7,602 nt of DNA from an uncultured Opitutia bacterium (GTDB lineage Bacteria > Verrucomicrobiota > Verrucomicrobiia > Opitutales > UBA953), in NCBI GenBank assembly GCA_937874455.1, contig CALNBE010000207.1:1-7602 (forward strand), written 5' to 3'. Under the pieces are notes generated by a model. The model did not search any database, was not told the DNA's origin, and worked only from the letters and a program-made list of their open reading frames with translations. Below are positions 1 through 5,256 of this stretch, piece by piece. Every line of letters begins with the position of its first letter. Positions within the stretch are counted from its first letter, which is position 1. The translations under genes were made by a program, and so were the position numbers.

Positions 1-23
1 CCAACCCAAACTTTGTTCTTGCC

Positions 24-58
24 TCATGAAACACCACTACTGGCACCGTTTCGCGGCC
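24..58. repeat. End of a REP-like element (copy R1), running off the left edge
   Basis: These 35 bases match 2158-2192 with a single difference (C for T in the CTGGCAYCGTTTCGCGGCC end motif). The same terminal motif recurs at 294-313 and, inverted, at 1949 and 3302. It is therefore one end of a dispersed element whose remainder may lie left of the window. It sits exactly where the transposase fragment at 59-247 stops resembling its family, so it appears to have disrupted that gene. The peptide that can be read through it on the plus strand (MKHHYWHRF...) is also readable at the 2160 copy and is only a translation of the repeat. Confidence 0.8.
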
Positions 59-247
59 ATGGAAATGGTTGCTCATAATCGCATAAGTGAGCAACTCCAC
101 CCCGCAAAACGCGGCCAATTGATGCAACTGCTTCCGCAGCACTTCCTTTGCTACGTCGTCGAGGAGGAATTCCCCGTTCACCGTCCGCGTCACGCAATGG
201 TAAATCGTCGCCCGCTCAGCTGTCTTAAAACGTTTCGCTCTTGGCAT
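59..247 (-). pseudogene. REP-associated tyrosine transposase (RAYT, Y1/IS200-like), N-terminal fragment
   Basis: From the ATG at 247 the minus strand encodes 63 residues beginning MPRAKRFKTAERATIYHCVT and ending in SNHFH. The IYHCVTR motif, the basic N-terminus and the H61-F-H63 pair of the HUH metal-binding motif are typical of Y1 transposases of the RAYT group, which nick single-stranded DNA at REP hairpins. In family members NHFH is normally followed by a VLV-type strand. Here the next codons read GRETVP, which is the end of repeat R1. The catalytic tyrosine domain is missing, so this is a broken copy. The frame stays open to position 1, but those residues are repeat-encoded. Upstream on the minus strand there is a perfect TTGACA at 282-277 but no convincing -10 box, and the gene's 5' side is bounded by repeat end R2 (294-313). 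The family call is from memory of RAYT N-termini. Confidence 0.78.
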
Positions 248-293
248 GCCGCTTAATGAGAAGCGAAAGTGCCATTTGTCAAATCGAATTTAG

Positions 294-313
294 CCTGGCA
301 CCGTTTCGCGGCC
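294..313. repeat. REP-like element end (copy R2)
   Basis: CCTGGCACCGTTTCGCGGCC is the same terminal motif, in the same orientation, as R1 (39-58) and the right end of copy A (2173-2192). It lies between the 5' flank of the broken transposase and the 3' end of the HEAT-like gene, whose stop codon is 31 bases away. It marks the left boundary of cassette C. Bases 248-293 hold only the upstream flank of the transposase, including the short inverted repeat ATTTGTCAAAT. Confidence 0.75.
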
Positions 314-344
314 GTGGCCCCTGGCGCGGCGTGTGCCGCTTGGA

Positions 345-1007
345 TCATCGTTTGAACAACGAACCAAGGAAGCCGCCCTTCTTCCAAGCGTGATAAGGCG
401 ACCAATCCCACCAGAAGGCCACTTCTCCTGTTGATCTCGCTTCGGTCTTCTCCGCTTTTCTGAAGTTCTTTCCGATGACGCGTTCAATGGTTTCCAGCGC
501 TAGGTTTCGCAGCTCATAGAGCAGCGGGCCACCCATCGCAGTTTCGGTCACGTAGTCGTCATGCTCGAAGCGCTCAAGTGGAGCGACTTCCTTCGGGAGG
601 CAATAAAGCTCATACGCCAACACTGCTTCCTTTCGCACCATCGGATCACTGCTGCTCAGTCCTTCCATCATCAGCGAGCGGAAGTCCGGCACACTCGCGC
701 GGAATCTCGTTACCATTTTCAAGGCCGAGGATTTCACGCGATCGGTCGGCCCGCGGCCAAGATCAACGATTCTCGAGACAAGCGTGGATTCGTGTGCAGG
801 ATTAATTTTGCCGGGCCAGATGAGAACCTCGGAAAAAAACAACGCGATCTGCTGATCAACAACGTCGGCGGACGCCAAGGAGCTTAGCACGTCTTCAACC
901 AGATCAGGCGTGAGTTGTAGCCGCTTCACATCGTCTGCCGACAATCCGACCGGATAGGCTCTGATGCCGTTCAAGCGCTCCTTAAGCTTGTCCGATACTC
1001 GCGCCAT
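345..1007 (-). CDS. HEAT-like helical protein, candidate immunity protein of a toxin pair
   Basis: A 220-residue soluble, helix-rich protein with no signal peptide or membrane segment. Residues about 88-180 read as HEAT-like helical pairs, for example DPMVRKEAVLAYELY (121-135) and LRNLALETIERVIG (166-179). The C-terminus is unusual, with an aromatic FWWDWSPYHAW stretch (198-208) and a basic, Gly-rich end. The ATG at 1007 is chosen because it follows the upstream stop codon by one base (TGA-G-ATG, 1011-1005), which predicts translational coupling. An in-frame extension to 1133 would run back through the upstream domain and is unlikely. Small HEAT-like proteins placed directly after toxin tips are often immunity proteins that bind and block the toxin. 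That role is inferred from position, not from a recognised immunity family. The gene could also be a generic HEAT-repeat scaffold. Confidence 0.72.
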   Translation of the reverse strand: MARVSDKLKERLNGIRAYPVGLSADDVKRLQLTPDLVEDVLSSLASADVVDQQIALFFSEVLIWPGKINPAHESTLVSRIVDLGRGPTDRVKSSALKMVTRFRASVPDFRSLMMEGLSSSDPMVRKEAVLAYELYCLPKEVAPLERFEHDDYVTETAMGGPLLYELRNLALETIERVIGKNFRKAEKTEARSTGEVAFWWDWSPYHAWKKGGFLGSLFKR

Positions 1008-1008
1008 C

Positions 1009-1401
1009 TCAGTGCGTGATGAACTTGAGTTCGGAAGTAAAGAGCGTCGACCGCTCCATGAGTTGCACGCCGGAAGCGTTCGGCAGGAAGATCTGAATCC
1101 CCGTTCCTCCTTCAACGCCACCGATGAAGCCACGCGTGCCCGCCGGGATCACATATTCGCCCAACTGCGTCGCATTGTTACCCCACTTGTTGAGGTTATA
1201 CATGATCTCAGCGTCGAGTGAGTTTGCAGGTTTGGTCAGCCCAAAGAACCGGCCGGAACCCTGTCCAAAATTCTCGCCGCGATAAACGATGGCCGAGAAA
1301 AAGTGCCTGGCACCTTTTGTGTCTTTTTGTGTCTCAAGAAGCCGGCGTGCGTGTTTATTTTTCGTTCCTGCTGGCACGCTGCTCGCGGGTTGGCTGCTCA
1401 T
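1009..1401 (-). CDS. Chimeric frame: repeat-encoded N-terminus joined to a toxin-tip-like domain
   Basis: The 130-codon frame has two unlike parts. Residues 1-36 (1401-1294) are low-complexity and largely encoded by repeat R3, giving peptides such as ETQKDTKGARHFF. From residue 37 (1293-1009) it becomes a compact domain of about 94 residues: IVYRGENFGQGSGRFFGL (38-55), a helix around SLDAEIMYNLNKWGNN (61-76), then EYVIPAGTRGFIGG (82-95) and GGTGIQIFLPN (98-108). A YRG start, a G-S/G-RFF turn and a closing strand ending in xIPx recall C-terminal toxin domains of Rhs/contact-dependent toxins, some of which are ADP-ribosyltransferases. The usual ExE is not present (G-x-Q instead), so no enzyme is assigned. 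It is probably the C-terminal stub of a much larger toxin whose body was lost at the repeat. The ATG at 1401 overlaps the stop of the preceding gene (ATGA), so expression as a small protein is possible. The stop is one base from the HEAT-like gene. Confidence 0.55.
   Translation of the reverse strand: MSSQPASSVPAGTKNKHARRLLETQKDTKGARHFFSAIVYRGENFGQGSGRFFGLTKPANSLDAEIMYNLNKWGNNATQLGEYVIPAGTRGFIGGVEGGTGIQIFLPNASGVQLMERSTLFTSELKFITH
1294..1340. repeat. REP hairpin copy R3 inside the chimeric frame
   Basis: GAGAAAAAGTGCCTGGCACC (1295-1314) is identical to the segment at 2128-2147 in copy A and close to 3486-3502 in copy B. The core GTGCC-T-GGCAC is a perfect inverted repeat flanked by A and T runs, so it would form a hairpin in single-stranded DNA or RNA. 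A short direct repeat of TTTTGTGTC follows (1316-1333). The copy marks the point where the toxin-like domain at 1009-1293 begins, and so forms the right boundary of cassette C. A weakly similar end-like stretch (CTGGCACGCTGCTCGCGGG, about 1373-1391) may be a degenerate opposite end. Confidence 0.75.
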
Positions 1402-1919
1402 TTTGGTGGGGAATCGAAAGTAGGCGAGGCGCTACGCAAGTGGGCAAGCAATGATTGTCGTTCAGCCTGTGTCAAAGAATCAAGCGCAGCAGCGAGCAAG
1501 GTATTACCCCCAATAAAGAAGCTCAGCCGACCATGCACCGCTTTTGTGTCGATTGACTCCTCTCCGCTCCAATCAATTACCAATCGATCTCCATCTAGGG
1601 CAACTGCGACTTCACGTTGATCGTCCTGCCGTTTCCGTGGAATCGATTCTTGAGTGACAACGGGTAAGCCTTGAAACACTATCAGTTTACTTTCGTCGAT
1701 GGTAGCTCCAAGGCGGTCAATGCTGACCACTTTAATGCCTCTAATGATGCCGGTGATCGGTTCAATCGGCACTTCGACGAGTGACGTTTCAAAATTGCCG
1801 ACACGGTAGAACACCGCACCTATCGGTGACGAGAAGGTTCGGACAGCAACTGGCACATATGGATCAACCTCTACGCTGACAGTAAGGTTGCTTGGCTTGA
1901 TTTCGCGGATACTCAACAT
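1398..1919 (-). CDS. Unrecognised 173-residue protein, candidate immunity protein
   Basis: A soluble protein with no signal peptide or membrane segment. Residues 1-70 look beta-rich (LTVSVEVDPYVPVAVRTF, 12-29; GAVFYRVGNFETSLVEVPIE, 34-53; GIIRGIKVVSID, 57-68). A second beta segment is VAVALDGDRLVIDWS (104-118), and the C-terminus carries a helix (LTQAERQSLLAHL, 149-161). I do not recognise a named family with certainty. The style, a beta sandwich with short conserved strands and no catalytic motif, together with its place in a toxin-remnant region, fits an immunity protein, but this is inference. The ATG at 1919 is the first plausible start. It lies five bases after a TAG that may end a lost upstream gene. 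Its stop overlaps the next frame as ATGA (1401-1398). Its native promoter is likely gone, because element A starts 30 bases upstream of the start codon. Confidence 0.72.
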   Translation of the reverse strand: MLSIREIKPSNLTVSVEVDPYVPVAVRTFSSPIGAVFYRVGNFETSLVEVPIEPITGIIRGIKVVSIDRLGATIDESKLIVFQGLPVVTQESIPRKRQDDQREVAVALDGDRLVIDWSGEESIDTKAVHGRLSFFIGGNTLLAAALDSLTQAERQSLLAHLRSASPTFDSPPK

Positions 1920-1924
1920 GGCGG

Positions 1925-1948
1925 CTACTTGGGCAAAGCGTGGATAAG
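1925..1948 (-). pseudogene. Possible 3' tail of a lost gene upstream of the 173-residue protein
   Basis: Between element A and the ATG at 1919 the minus strand reads LIHALPK followed by TAG (1927-1925), with the next start five bases on. This mirrors the stop/start packing at the other two cassettes, so these codons could be the last residues of a toxin cut off at 1949. Eight codons cannot prove a gene, so this is kept only because the same arrangement occurs three times. Confidence 0.25.
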
Positions 1949-2192
1949 GGCCACGAAACGGTGCCAGGTTAAGTTCAGAGGTGAGGAAAAACGGCTTTGG
2001 CGTAGGGAAAGCATGATTTTTAAGGGGTTAGCGAACGGGAAATTCCCTTTGCGGGTAACTCGCCTAAGGCAACAACGGCTGCATGACACCAACCCCGCTC
2101 CTTTTCAAGATTTTTCCTTCGCCGGTCGAGAAAAAGTGCCTGGCACCTTTTTTATCTTCATGAAACACCACTACTGGCATCGTTTCGCGGCC
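1949..2192. mobile_element. REP/MITE-like element, copy A, with terminal inverted repeats
   Basis: This 244-base element has 19-base terminal inverted repeats. The left end is GGCCACGAAACGGTGCCAG at 1949, and the right end is CTGGCATCGTTTCGCGGCC at 2174-2192, whose reverse complement differs at two positions. Bases 1949-2153 align with 3302-3507 in the same orientation, with roughly a dozen mismatches and a one-base gap in the first 110 bases. Near the right side is the REP hairpin GTGCCTGGCAC (2137-2147). The last 35 bases match R1 at 24-58. It encodes no protein of its own. Short frames through it differ between the copies after indels. Non-coding elements with such ends are usually moved in trans by a RAYT-type transposase, and a broken one lies at 59-247. 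I see no clear target-site duplication. It lies seven bases from the 345-residue gene and 30 bases from the 173-residue gene. Confidence 0.78.
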
Positions 2193-2198
2193 ATCTAT

Positions 2199-3236
2199 TC
2201 ATCCTCCATATTTATTCATAGAAGATTTTCGTATCCGTTCTCGTAGCTCCAAACCGATTGGGCATGACTCCTGGGCATTTCGCTCCTTTTGGAGATTATA
2301 GCTTTCATGTATTATCATGCCGTCTTTGTTAAAGTAACACGAATTTTTTCCATCATTGTAATCCAAAAATTCAAAGACCAGCAGCGCAATTTCAATTTTC
2401 TTATTCACATCCGCCTTGTCGATTTTTTCACTCACAGAAAACTCACCATTGCAATTAAGGTTAATACACTGGAAAAACAATATAAACATATTTTCACCTC
2501 TCTCAAAAACATCCAAAATTTTTGCCAATTGCTGATCGACCAATGGGCCGTTCTTTTTTTGAGAAATATCCAACTCAATCAAAGCCTCATAGGATTCTTC
2601 CAAAATCATCCATTTTTTATCATGCAAACGAATAAATCCTTCTGCTTCTATTTTATTTAAGGCGCGCTCACCTGATGGTTTTTTAATAAAAAAACACCGA
2701 AGATAGTCTCCAATCAACGGATGTTTTTCAACATCTCCTTGAATTTGAATACGCCAATAATTATATTGAACCGAACCATCTTCCTTCTTTTTGAAATAAA
2801 TAGAATCCAGTTCATTTTTGAATTCCAAAAAATCAAAAATTAATATGGAAACATCCTCCTTCTTTCGCACACTTACATCATCTATGCTTTCGTCAACGGT
2901 CAATAAGTCGTGACATCCGTAGTAAACCGATTCAAAAAATAGCACAAATATATCAGGATTTCTCTCATAGACATTCCAAATAACATCAAGTTTCCTTAAA
3001 ACAATTTCATCATTTTTTCGAGCATAAATGCTGATCCTAAGCAAATCCTCATAAGTAGTCATCAATTCTGACCAATCCGTATTTTTCAACATAATAGTGC
3101 CTCTCGGCATCACCTTTTTAGCGCCAACCGTAGAACGCAATTCCGCCCTCAGTCCGGGGATTACACTCGACAAGAATATTTCGTTACCAGCCCCAAGAAA
3201 AAAACTGACTGATAAAAATAAAAATGCCCGTTTCAT
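2199..3236 (-). CDS. Exported two-repeat protein of AT-rich composition, candidate immunity protein
   Basis: This 345-residue protein starts with MKRAFLFLSVSFFLGAG, a signal-peptide-like segment, so it probably acts outside the cytoplasm. Its body is an ungapped internal duplication: residues 55-150 align with 209-304 at a constant offset of 154. Shared positions include W55/W209, YE 62/216, KN 74/228, ER 91/245, LFF 99/253, C108/C262, ID 118/272, KK 125/279, FL 136/290 and YF 147/301. The repeats look helical, and the family is not recognised. Its resemblance to helical immunity families such as Imm30 is only an impression. The start is supported by AGGAGGAGGGG seven bases upstream and by an ATGA overlap (3236-3233) with the tail of a preceding frame. 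The gene is clearly richer in A and T (many AAA, TTT and ATT codons) than its neighbours and lies between two direct copies of the repeat, so recent acquisition is likely. An internal start at M49 would remove the signal peptide but lacks comparable support. Confidence 0.8.
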   Translation of the reverse strand: MKRAFLFLSVSFFLGAGNEIFLSSVIPGLRAELRSTVGAKKVMPRGTIMLKNTDWSELMTTYEDLLRISIYARKNDEIVLRKLDVIWNVYERNPDIFVLFFESVYYGCHDLLTVDESIDDVSVRKKEDVSILIFDFLEFKNELDSIYFKKKEDGSVQYNYWRIQIQGDVEKHPLIGDYLRCFFIKKPSGERALNKIEAEGFIRLHDKKWMILEESYEALIELDISQKKNGPLVDQQLAKILDVFERGENMFILFFQCINLNCNGEFSVSEKIDKADVNKKIEIALLVFEFLDYNDGKNSCYFNKDGMIIHESYNLQKERNAQESCPIGLELRERIRKSSMNKYGG

Positions 3237-3301
3237 TTGATTTCCCCTCCTCCTGCAACAGCAGCAATCCCTCCACCATTAACACACGTATTCCAAAACA
3301 A
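3233..3301 (-). pseudogene. C-terminal tail of a truncated gene, overlapping the 345-residue gene
   Basis: The minus strand between element B and position 3233 reads 22 residues, LFWNTCVNGGGIAAVAGGGE followed by IK, then TGA. The stop shares four bases (ATGA, 3236-3233) with the start of the 345-residue gene. Overlap of this kind is normal between a toxin gene and its immunity gene, and the reading frame is cut at the edge of element B (3302). Further upstream the frame is only repeat sequence. I infer the lost 3' end of a large toxin-type gene. The alternative is that this is simply a leader and the open frame is chance. Confidence 0.4.
3244..3254 (-). promoter_or_regulatory. Strong Shine-Dalgarno site for the 345-residue gene
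   Basis: AGGAGGAGGGG on the minus strand ends seven bases before the ATG at 3236. This is the only strong ribosome binding site in the window. The other starts either lack one or depend on coupling, which again sets this gene apart from its neighbours. Confidence 0.75.
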
Positions 3302-3507
3302 GGCCACGAAACGGAGCCAGATTAAGTTCAGAGGTGAGGAAAAAAGGTTTGGGCGTGGGGACAGCATGGTTTTCAAGGGGTTGGCGAACGGGGAATTTCC
3401 TTTGCGGGGTAACGCGTCAGAAGAAAACAACAGCTGAATGACACTCCCGCCCTGCCTTTTCAAGATTTTTCCTTTGCCTCTCGTTAAAAAGTACCTGGCA
3501 CCTTTTA
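3302..3507. mobile_element. REP/MITE-like element, copy B (lacks the far end)
   Basis: It begins with GGCCACGAAACGGAGCCAG and follows copy A base for base, apart from scattered changes and small indels, through to the hairpin GTACCTGGCAC (3491-3501). It lies in the same orientation as copy A. Unlike copy A it has no CATGAAACACC...GGCC right end. It stops at a nearly palindromic GTTAAAAAG...CTTTTAAC (3483-3509). With copy A it brackets the AT-rich 345-residue gene. The frame MKRQGGSVIQLLF... at 3463 on the minus strand is an artefact of this repeat. Confidence 0.75.
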
Positions 3508-3534
3508 ACGACCCTGTTTTGCGGTTCTTAGAAT
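3505..3534 (+). promoter_or_regulatory. Weak candidate promoter for the small membrane-protein gene
   Basis: TTAACG (3505-3510) and TAGAAT (3529-3534) are separated by 18 bases and match the sigma-70 consensus at four and five of six positions. The putative -35 would be supplied by the end of element B. Position and spacing are reasonable, but such matches are common. The remaining bases to 3574 show no ribosome binding site. Confidence 0.3.
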
Positions 3535-3574
3535 AATCTGGTGCAAAACTTTTTCCGCCTCAAATTCGTCTTCC

Positions 3575-3952
3575 ATGGAGACCATCACCGTCAACGCCGA
3601 TCCCATGGCACAAATACTCCGTGACTTACTGCTTCAGTCACCCAGCCTGCTGGCTTGCCTCATCGGCTGCATCCTTACACTGACATTTCGGGAGAAATTA
3701 CGAGGCGGCGCGTTCCCTGCCTTTTCCGGGTTTGCTCTGGCGCTCGTTATGAGTCTCACCTCTCCAGTGCTGTGGGCTTTTCTCCCGCCCAAAATCTACG
3801 AGATTAATCCCGATCTGATGGACGTGGCCACTTTCGCCATCGCTGCCATCCAAAATTTTCTCTGGGCCCTGATCTTTCTACTCCTTGGCCTCGGCATTTT
3901 CCTTGGCCGCGTCCAACCCGCGCCCCATTTCGTCGCCTCGTCGCGGCAGTAG
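3575..3952 (+). CDS. Small membrane protein with three predicted helices
   Basis: A 125-residue protein of unknown function. Hydrophobic segments lie at about 23-38 (LLACLIGCILTLTF), 50-70 (FSGFALALVMSLTSPVLWAFL) and 87-111 (FAIAAIQNFLWALIFLLLGLGIF), separated by a basic loop (REKLRGG, 39-45) and an acidic one (YEINPDLMD, 75-83). No catalytic or metal-binding motif is visible. The ATG at 3575 has no Shine-Dalgarno sequence. M11 (3605) is an alternative start that would keep all three helices. Codon use and GC content match the housekeeping genes to its right rather than the accessory region to its left. It is followed by the shared terminator at 3997-4037 and so is probably a single-gene transcript. 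Confidence 0.7.
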   Translation: METITVNADPMAQILRDLLLQSPSLLACLIGCILTLTFREKLRGGAFPAFSGFALALVMSLTSPVLWAFLPPKIYEINPDLMDVATFAIAAIQNFLWALIFLLLGLGIFLGRVQPAPHFVASSRQ

Positions 3953-3996
3953 TTACCTCCCGATTCGGTCCACGCTTCCGCCGTATTGTTTTCACA

Positions 3997-4037
3997 AAAA
4001 AACACCACCGAGCGCATGGGCCGCGGTGGTGTTTTTT
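3997..4037. terminator. Two-way intrinsic terminator between the membrane-protein gene and ychF
   Basis: AAAAAACACCACCG (3997-4010) pairs perfectly with CGGTGGTGTTTTTT (4024-4037), a 14-base-pair stem around a 13-base loop. The GC core is flanked by A and T runs on opposite sides, so it gives a U tract in either direction. It lies 44 bases after the plus-strand stop at 3952 and 24 bases beyond the ychF stop at 4062 on the minus strand, which is where a shared terminator for converging genes is expected. Confidence 0.88.
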
Positions 4038-4039
4038 CT

Positions 4040-4059
4040 CGGAGGAAAATTTTCCTCCG
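4040..4059. other. Perfect 20-base palindrome after ychF
   Basis: CGGAGGAAAATTTTCCTCCG reads identically on both strands and lies between the ychF stop and the two-way terminator. In the ychF transcript it could fold into a short hairpin just before the terminator. It could also be a dimeric protein-binding site. Nothing in the sequence decides between these. Confidence 0.6.
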
Positions 4060-4061
4060 CC

Positions 4062-5165
4062 CTAGTTGGCGAAACGGAACAGCGCCACGTCGCCGTCCTT
4101 GAAAAGATATTCTTTTCCTTCGAGGCGGTATTTCCCCGCCTCGCGGGCGGCGGCGGTGGAACCGGCGGCAACCAGGTCGTCGTAGGAAACCACCTCGGCC
4201 TTGATGAAGCCTTTTTCAAAATCGGTGTGAATCACCCCGGCGCACTGCGGGGCGGTCATGCCATGCTTGAAGGTCCAAGCGCGAACTTCCTTTTCCCCGG
4301 CGGTGAAATACGAGGCCAGTCCGAGCAGATCATAACTGGCGCGGATGAGCAGGCTGACTCCGCTGTCGCTCACGCCGAGCGCTTCGAGGTATTCCTTCCC
4401 CTCCTCGGGGGAAAGCTCGCCCAACTCGGCCTCGACTTGGGCGCAAATCACGCAGACGCGGGCGTCGTGCGTGTTGGCGATGTATTCGCGCACCGCGGCC
4501 ACATGCGGGTTCTGCGAAGGATCGGCCAAGTCGTTTTCCGCCACGTTGCAGGCGTAGAGCACCGGTTTCACCGAGAGCAGCCCGAAACTTTTCATGCGCT
4601 GGCGCTCCTCCTCGTCGGTTTCCAGCGAGGCGGCGGTCTTATTTTCGTTGAGGTGGGCAAGCAGGCGTTGCAACAGGGCGACATTCGCCGCGGCGTCTTT
4701 ATCCTGCCCCCGCGCCTTCTTTTGATTCCGGTCTAGCTGTGTTTCGCAGGACTGCAAATCGGCCAGCACCAGCTCGGTGGTGATCACCTCGATGTCGCGC
4801 ACCGGGTTCACGCCGCCCATGTTGTGCACGATGTCGTCGTTTTCAAAACAGCGCACCACATGCACAATCGCGTCCACCTCGCGGATGTTGGCAAGAAACT
4901 TGTTGCCCAGCCCCTCGCCTTTGGAGGCGCCGGCGACCAGTCCGGCAATGTCCACAAACTCGATCGCGGCGGGAATCACCACCTGGGTCTTGGCGATCGC
5001 TTGCAGCACGTGCATGCGTTCGTCCGGCACCTCGACCACGCCGACATTCGGCTCGATGGTGCAAAAGGGATAATTGGCCGCCTCGGCTTTGCGCGAGCGG
5101 GTCAGGGCGTTGAAGAGGGTGCTTTTGCCCACGTTGGGCAGTCCGACGATTCCGGCTTGGAGCAT
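4062..5165 (-). CDS. ychF: Redox-regulated ATPase YchF (OLA1 family)
   Basis: A 367-residue cytoplasmic P-loop ATPase of the Obg-related YchF family (E. coli YchF is 363 residues). Family members bind ribosomes, prefer ATP over GTP and are implicated in stress and oxidative responses. The G1 loop is GLPNVGKS (8-15), the switch region FCTIEPN (34-40), and G3 is DIAGL (72-76) followed by GEGLGNKFL. The usual NKxD specificity motif is replaced by NVAE (207-210), the NxxE form that marks this family and explains its ATP preference. The C-terminal TGS-like domain spans about 283-366 (RAWTF, IHTDFEKGFIKAEV, EGKEYLFKDGDVALF). The ATG at 5165 is chosen because MLQAGIVGLPNVGKS is the conserved N-terminus. 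A longer frame to 5318 would add 51 unrelated residues overlapping lnt. No Shine-Dalgarno sequence is visible. The gene is divergent from lnt and converges on the terminator at 3997-4037. Confidence 0.97.
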   Translation of the reverse strand: MLQAGIVGLPNVGKSTLFNALTRSRKAEAANYPFCTIEPNVGVVEVPDERMHVLQAIAKTQVVIPAAIEFVDIAGLVAGASKGEGLGNKFLANIREVDAIVHVVRCFENDDIVHNMGGVNPVRDIEVITTELVLADLQSCETQLDRNQKKARGQDKDAAANVALLQRLLAHLNENKTAASLETDEEERQRMKSFGLLSVKPVLYACNVAENDLADPSQNPHVAAVREYIANTHDARVCVICAQVEAELGELSPEEGKEYLEALGVSDSGVSLLIRASYDLLGLASYFTAGEKEVRAWTFKHGMTAPQCAGVIHTDFEKGFIKAEVVSYDDLVAAGSTAAAREAGKYRLEGKEYLFKDGDVALFRFAN

Positions 5166-5256
5166 GATAAAAAGAGGATGCGAAAAGAAAGCCGCCACGC
5201 TGGAACCTCCGGGCGGCGGGTCAAGGGAATAGGCGTTTTTCCTCCGCGAGCCACCG
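5166..5256. promoter_or_regulatory. Divergent upstream region of ychF and lnt
   Basis: These 91 bases (133 if lnt starts at 5299) must carry the promoters of two divergent genes. On the ychF strand TTGACC (5224-5219) resembles a -35 box, but no matching -10 lies at the right distance. The GC-rich inverted stretch CCTCCGGGCGGCGGG (5206-5220) and one copy of TTTTCCTCCGCG (5237-5248) are present. I cannot place either promoter with confidence. Confidence 0.35.

Noticed and set aside
26..256. Plus-strand frame of 76 codons beginning MKHHYWHRF
   Set aside because: It starts in repeat R1 and runs antisense to the transposase fragment. The same opening peptide appears at the 2160 repeat copy.
277..282. 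Perfect TTGACA box upstream of the transposase fragment as a promoter
   Set aside because: The only possible -10 (CATTAA, 258-253) matches three of six positions and would leave almost no leader, so it is noted only in the gene entry.
1929..2246. Plus-strand frame of 105 codons through element A
   Set aside because: It reads only repeat sequence and then antisense to the 345-residue gene. Copy B does not preserve the frame.
3236..3463. Minus-strand frame starting MKRQGGSVIQ at 3463
   Set aside because: All but the last 22 codons lie in element B. Only the tail outside the repeat is kept, as a possible gene remnant.
1..3510. CRISPR array as an explanation for the repeats
   Set aside because: The repeats are few, 20 to 245 bases long, irregularly spaced and in part inverted, with genes between them and no spacers.
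3885..4736. Plus-strand frame of 283 codons opposite ychF
   Set aside because: It is the complement of a certain gene and has no recognisable features.
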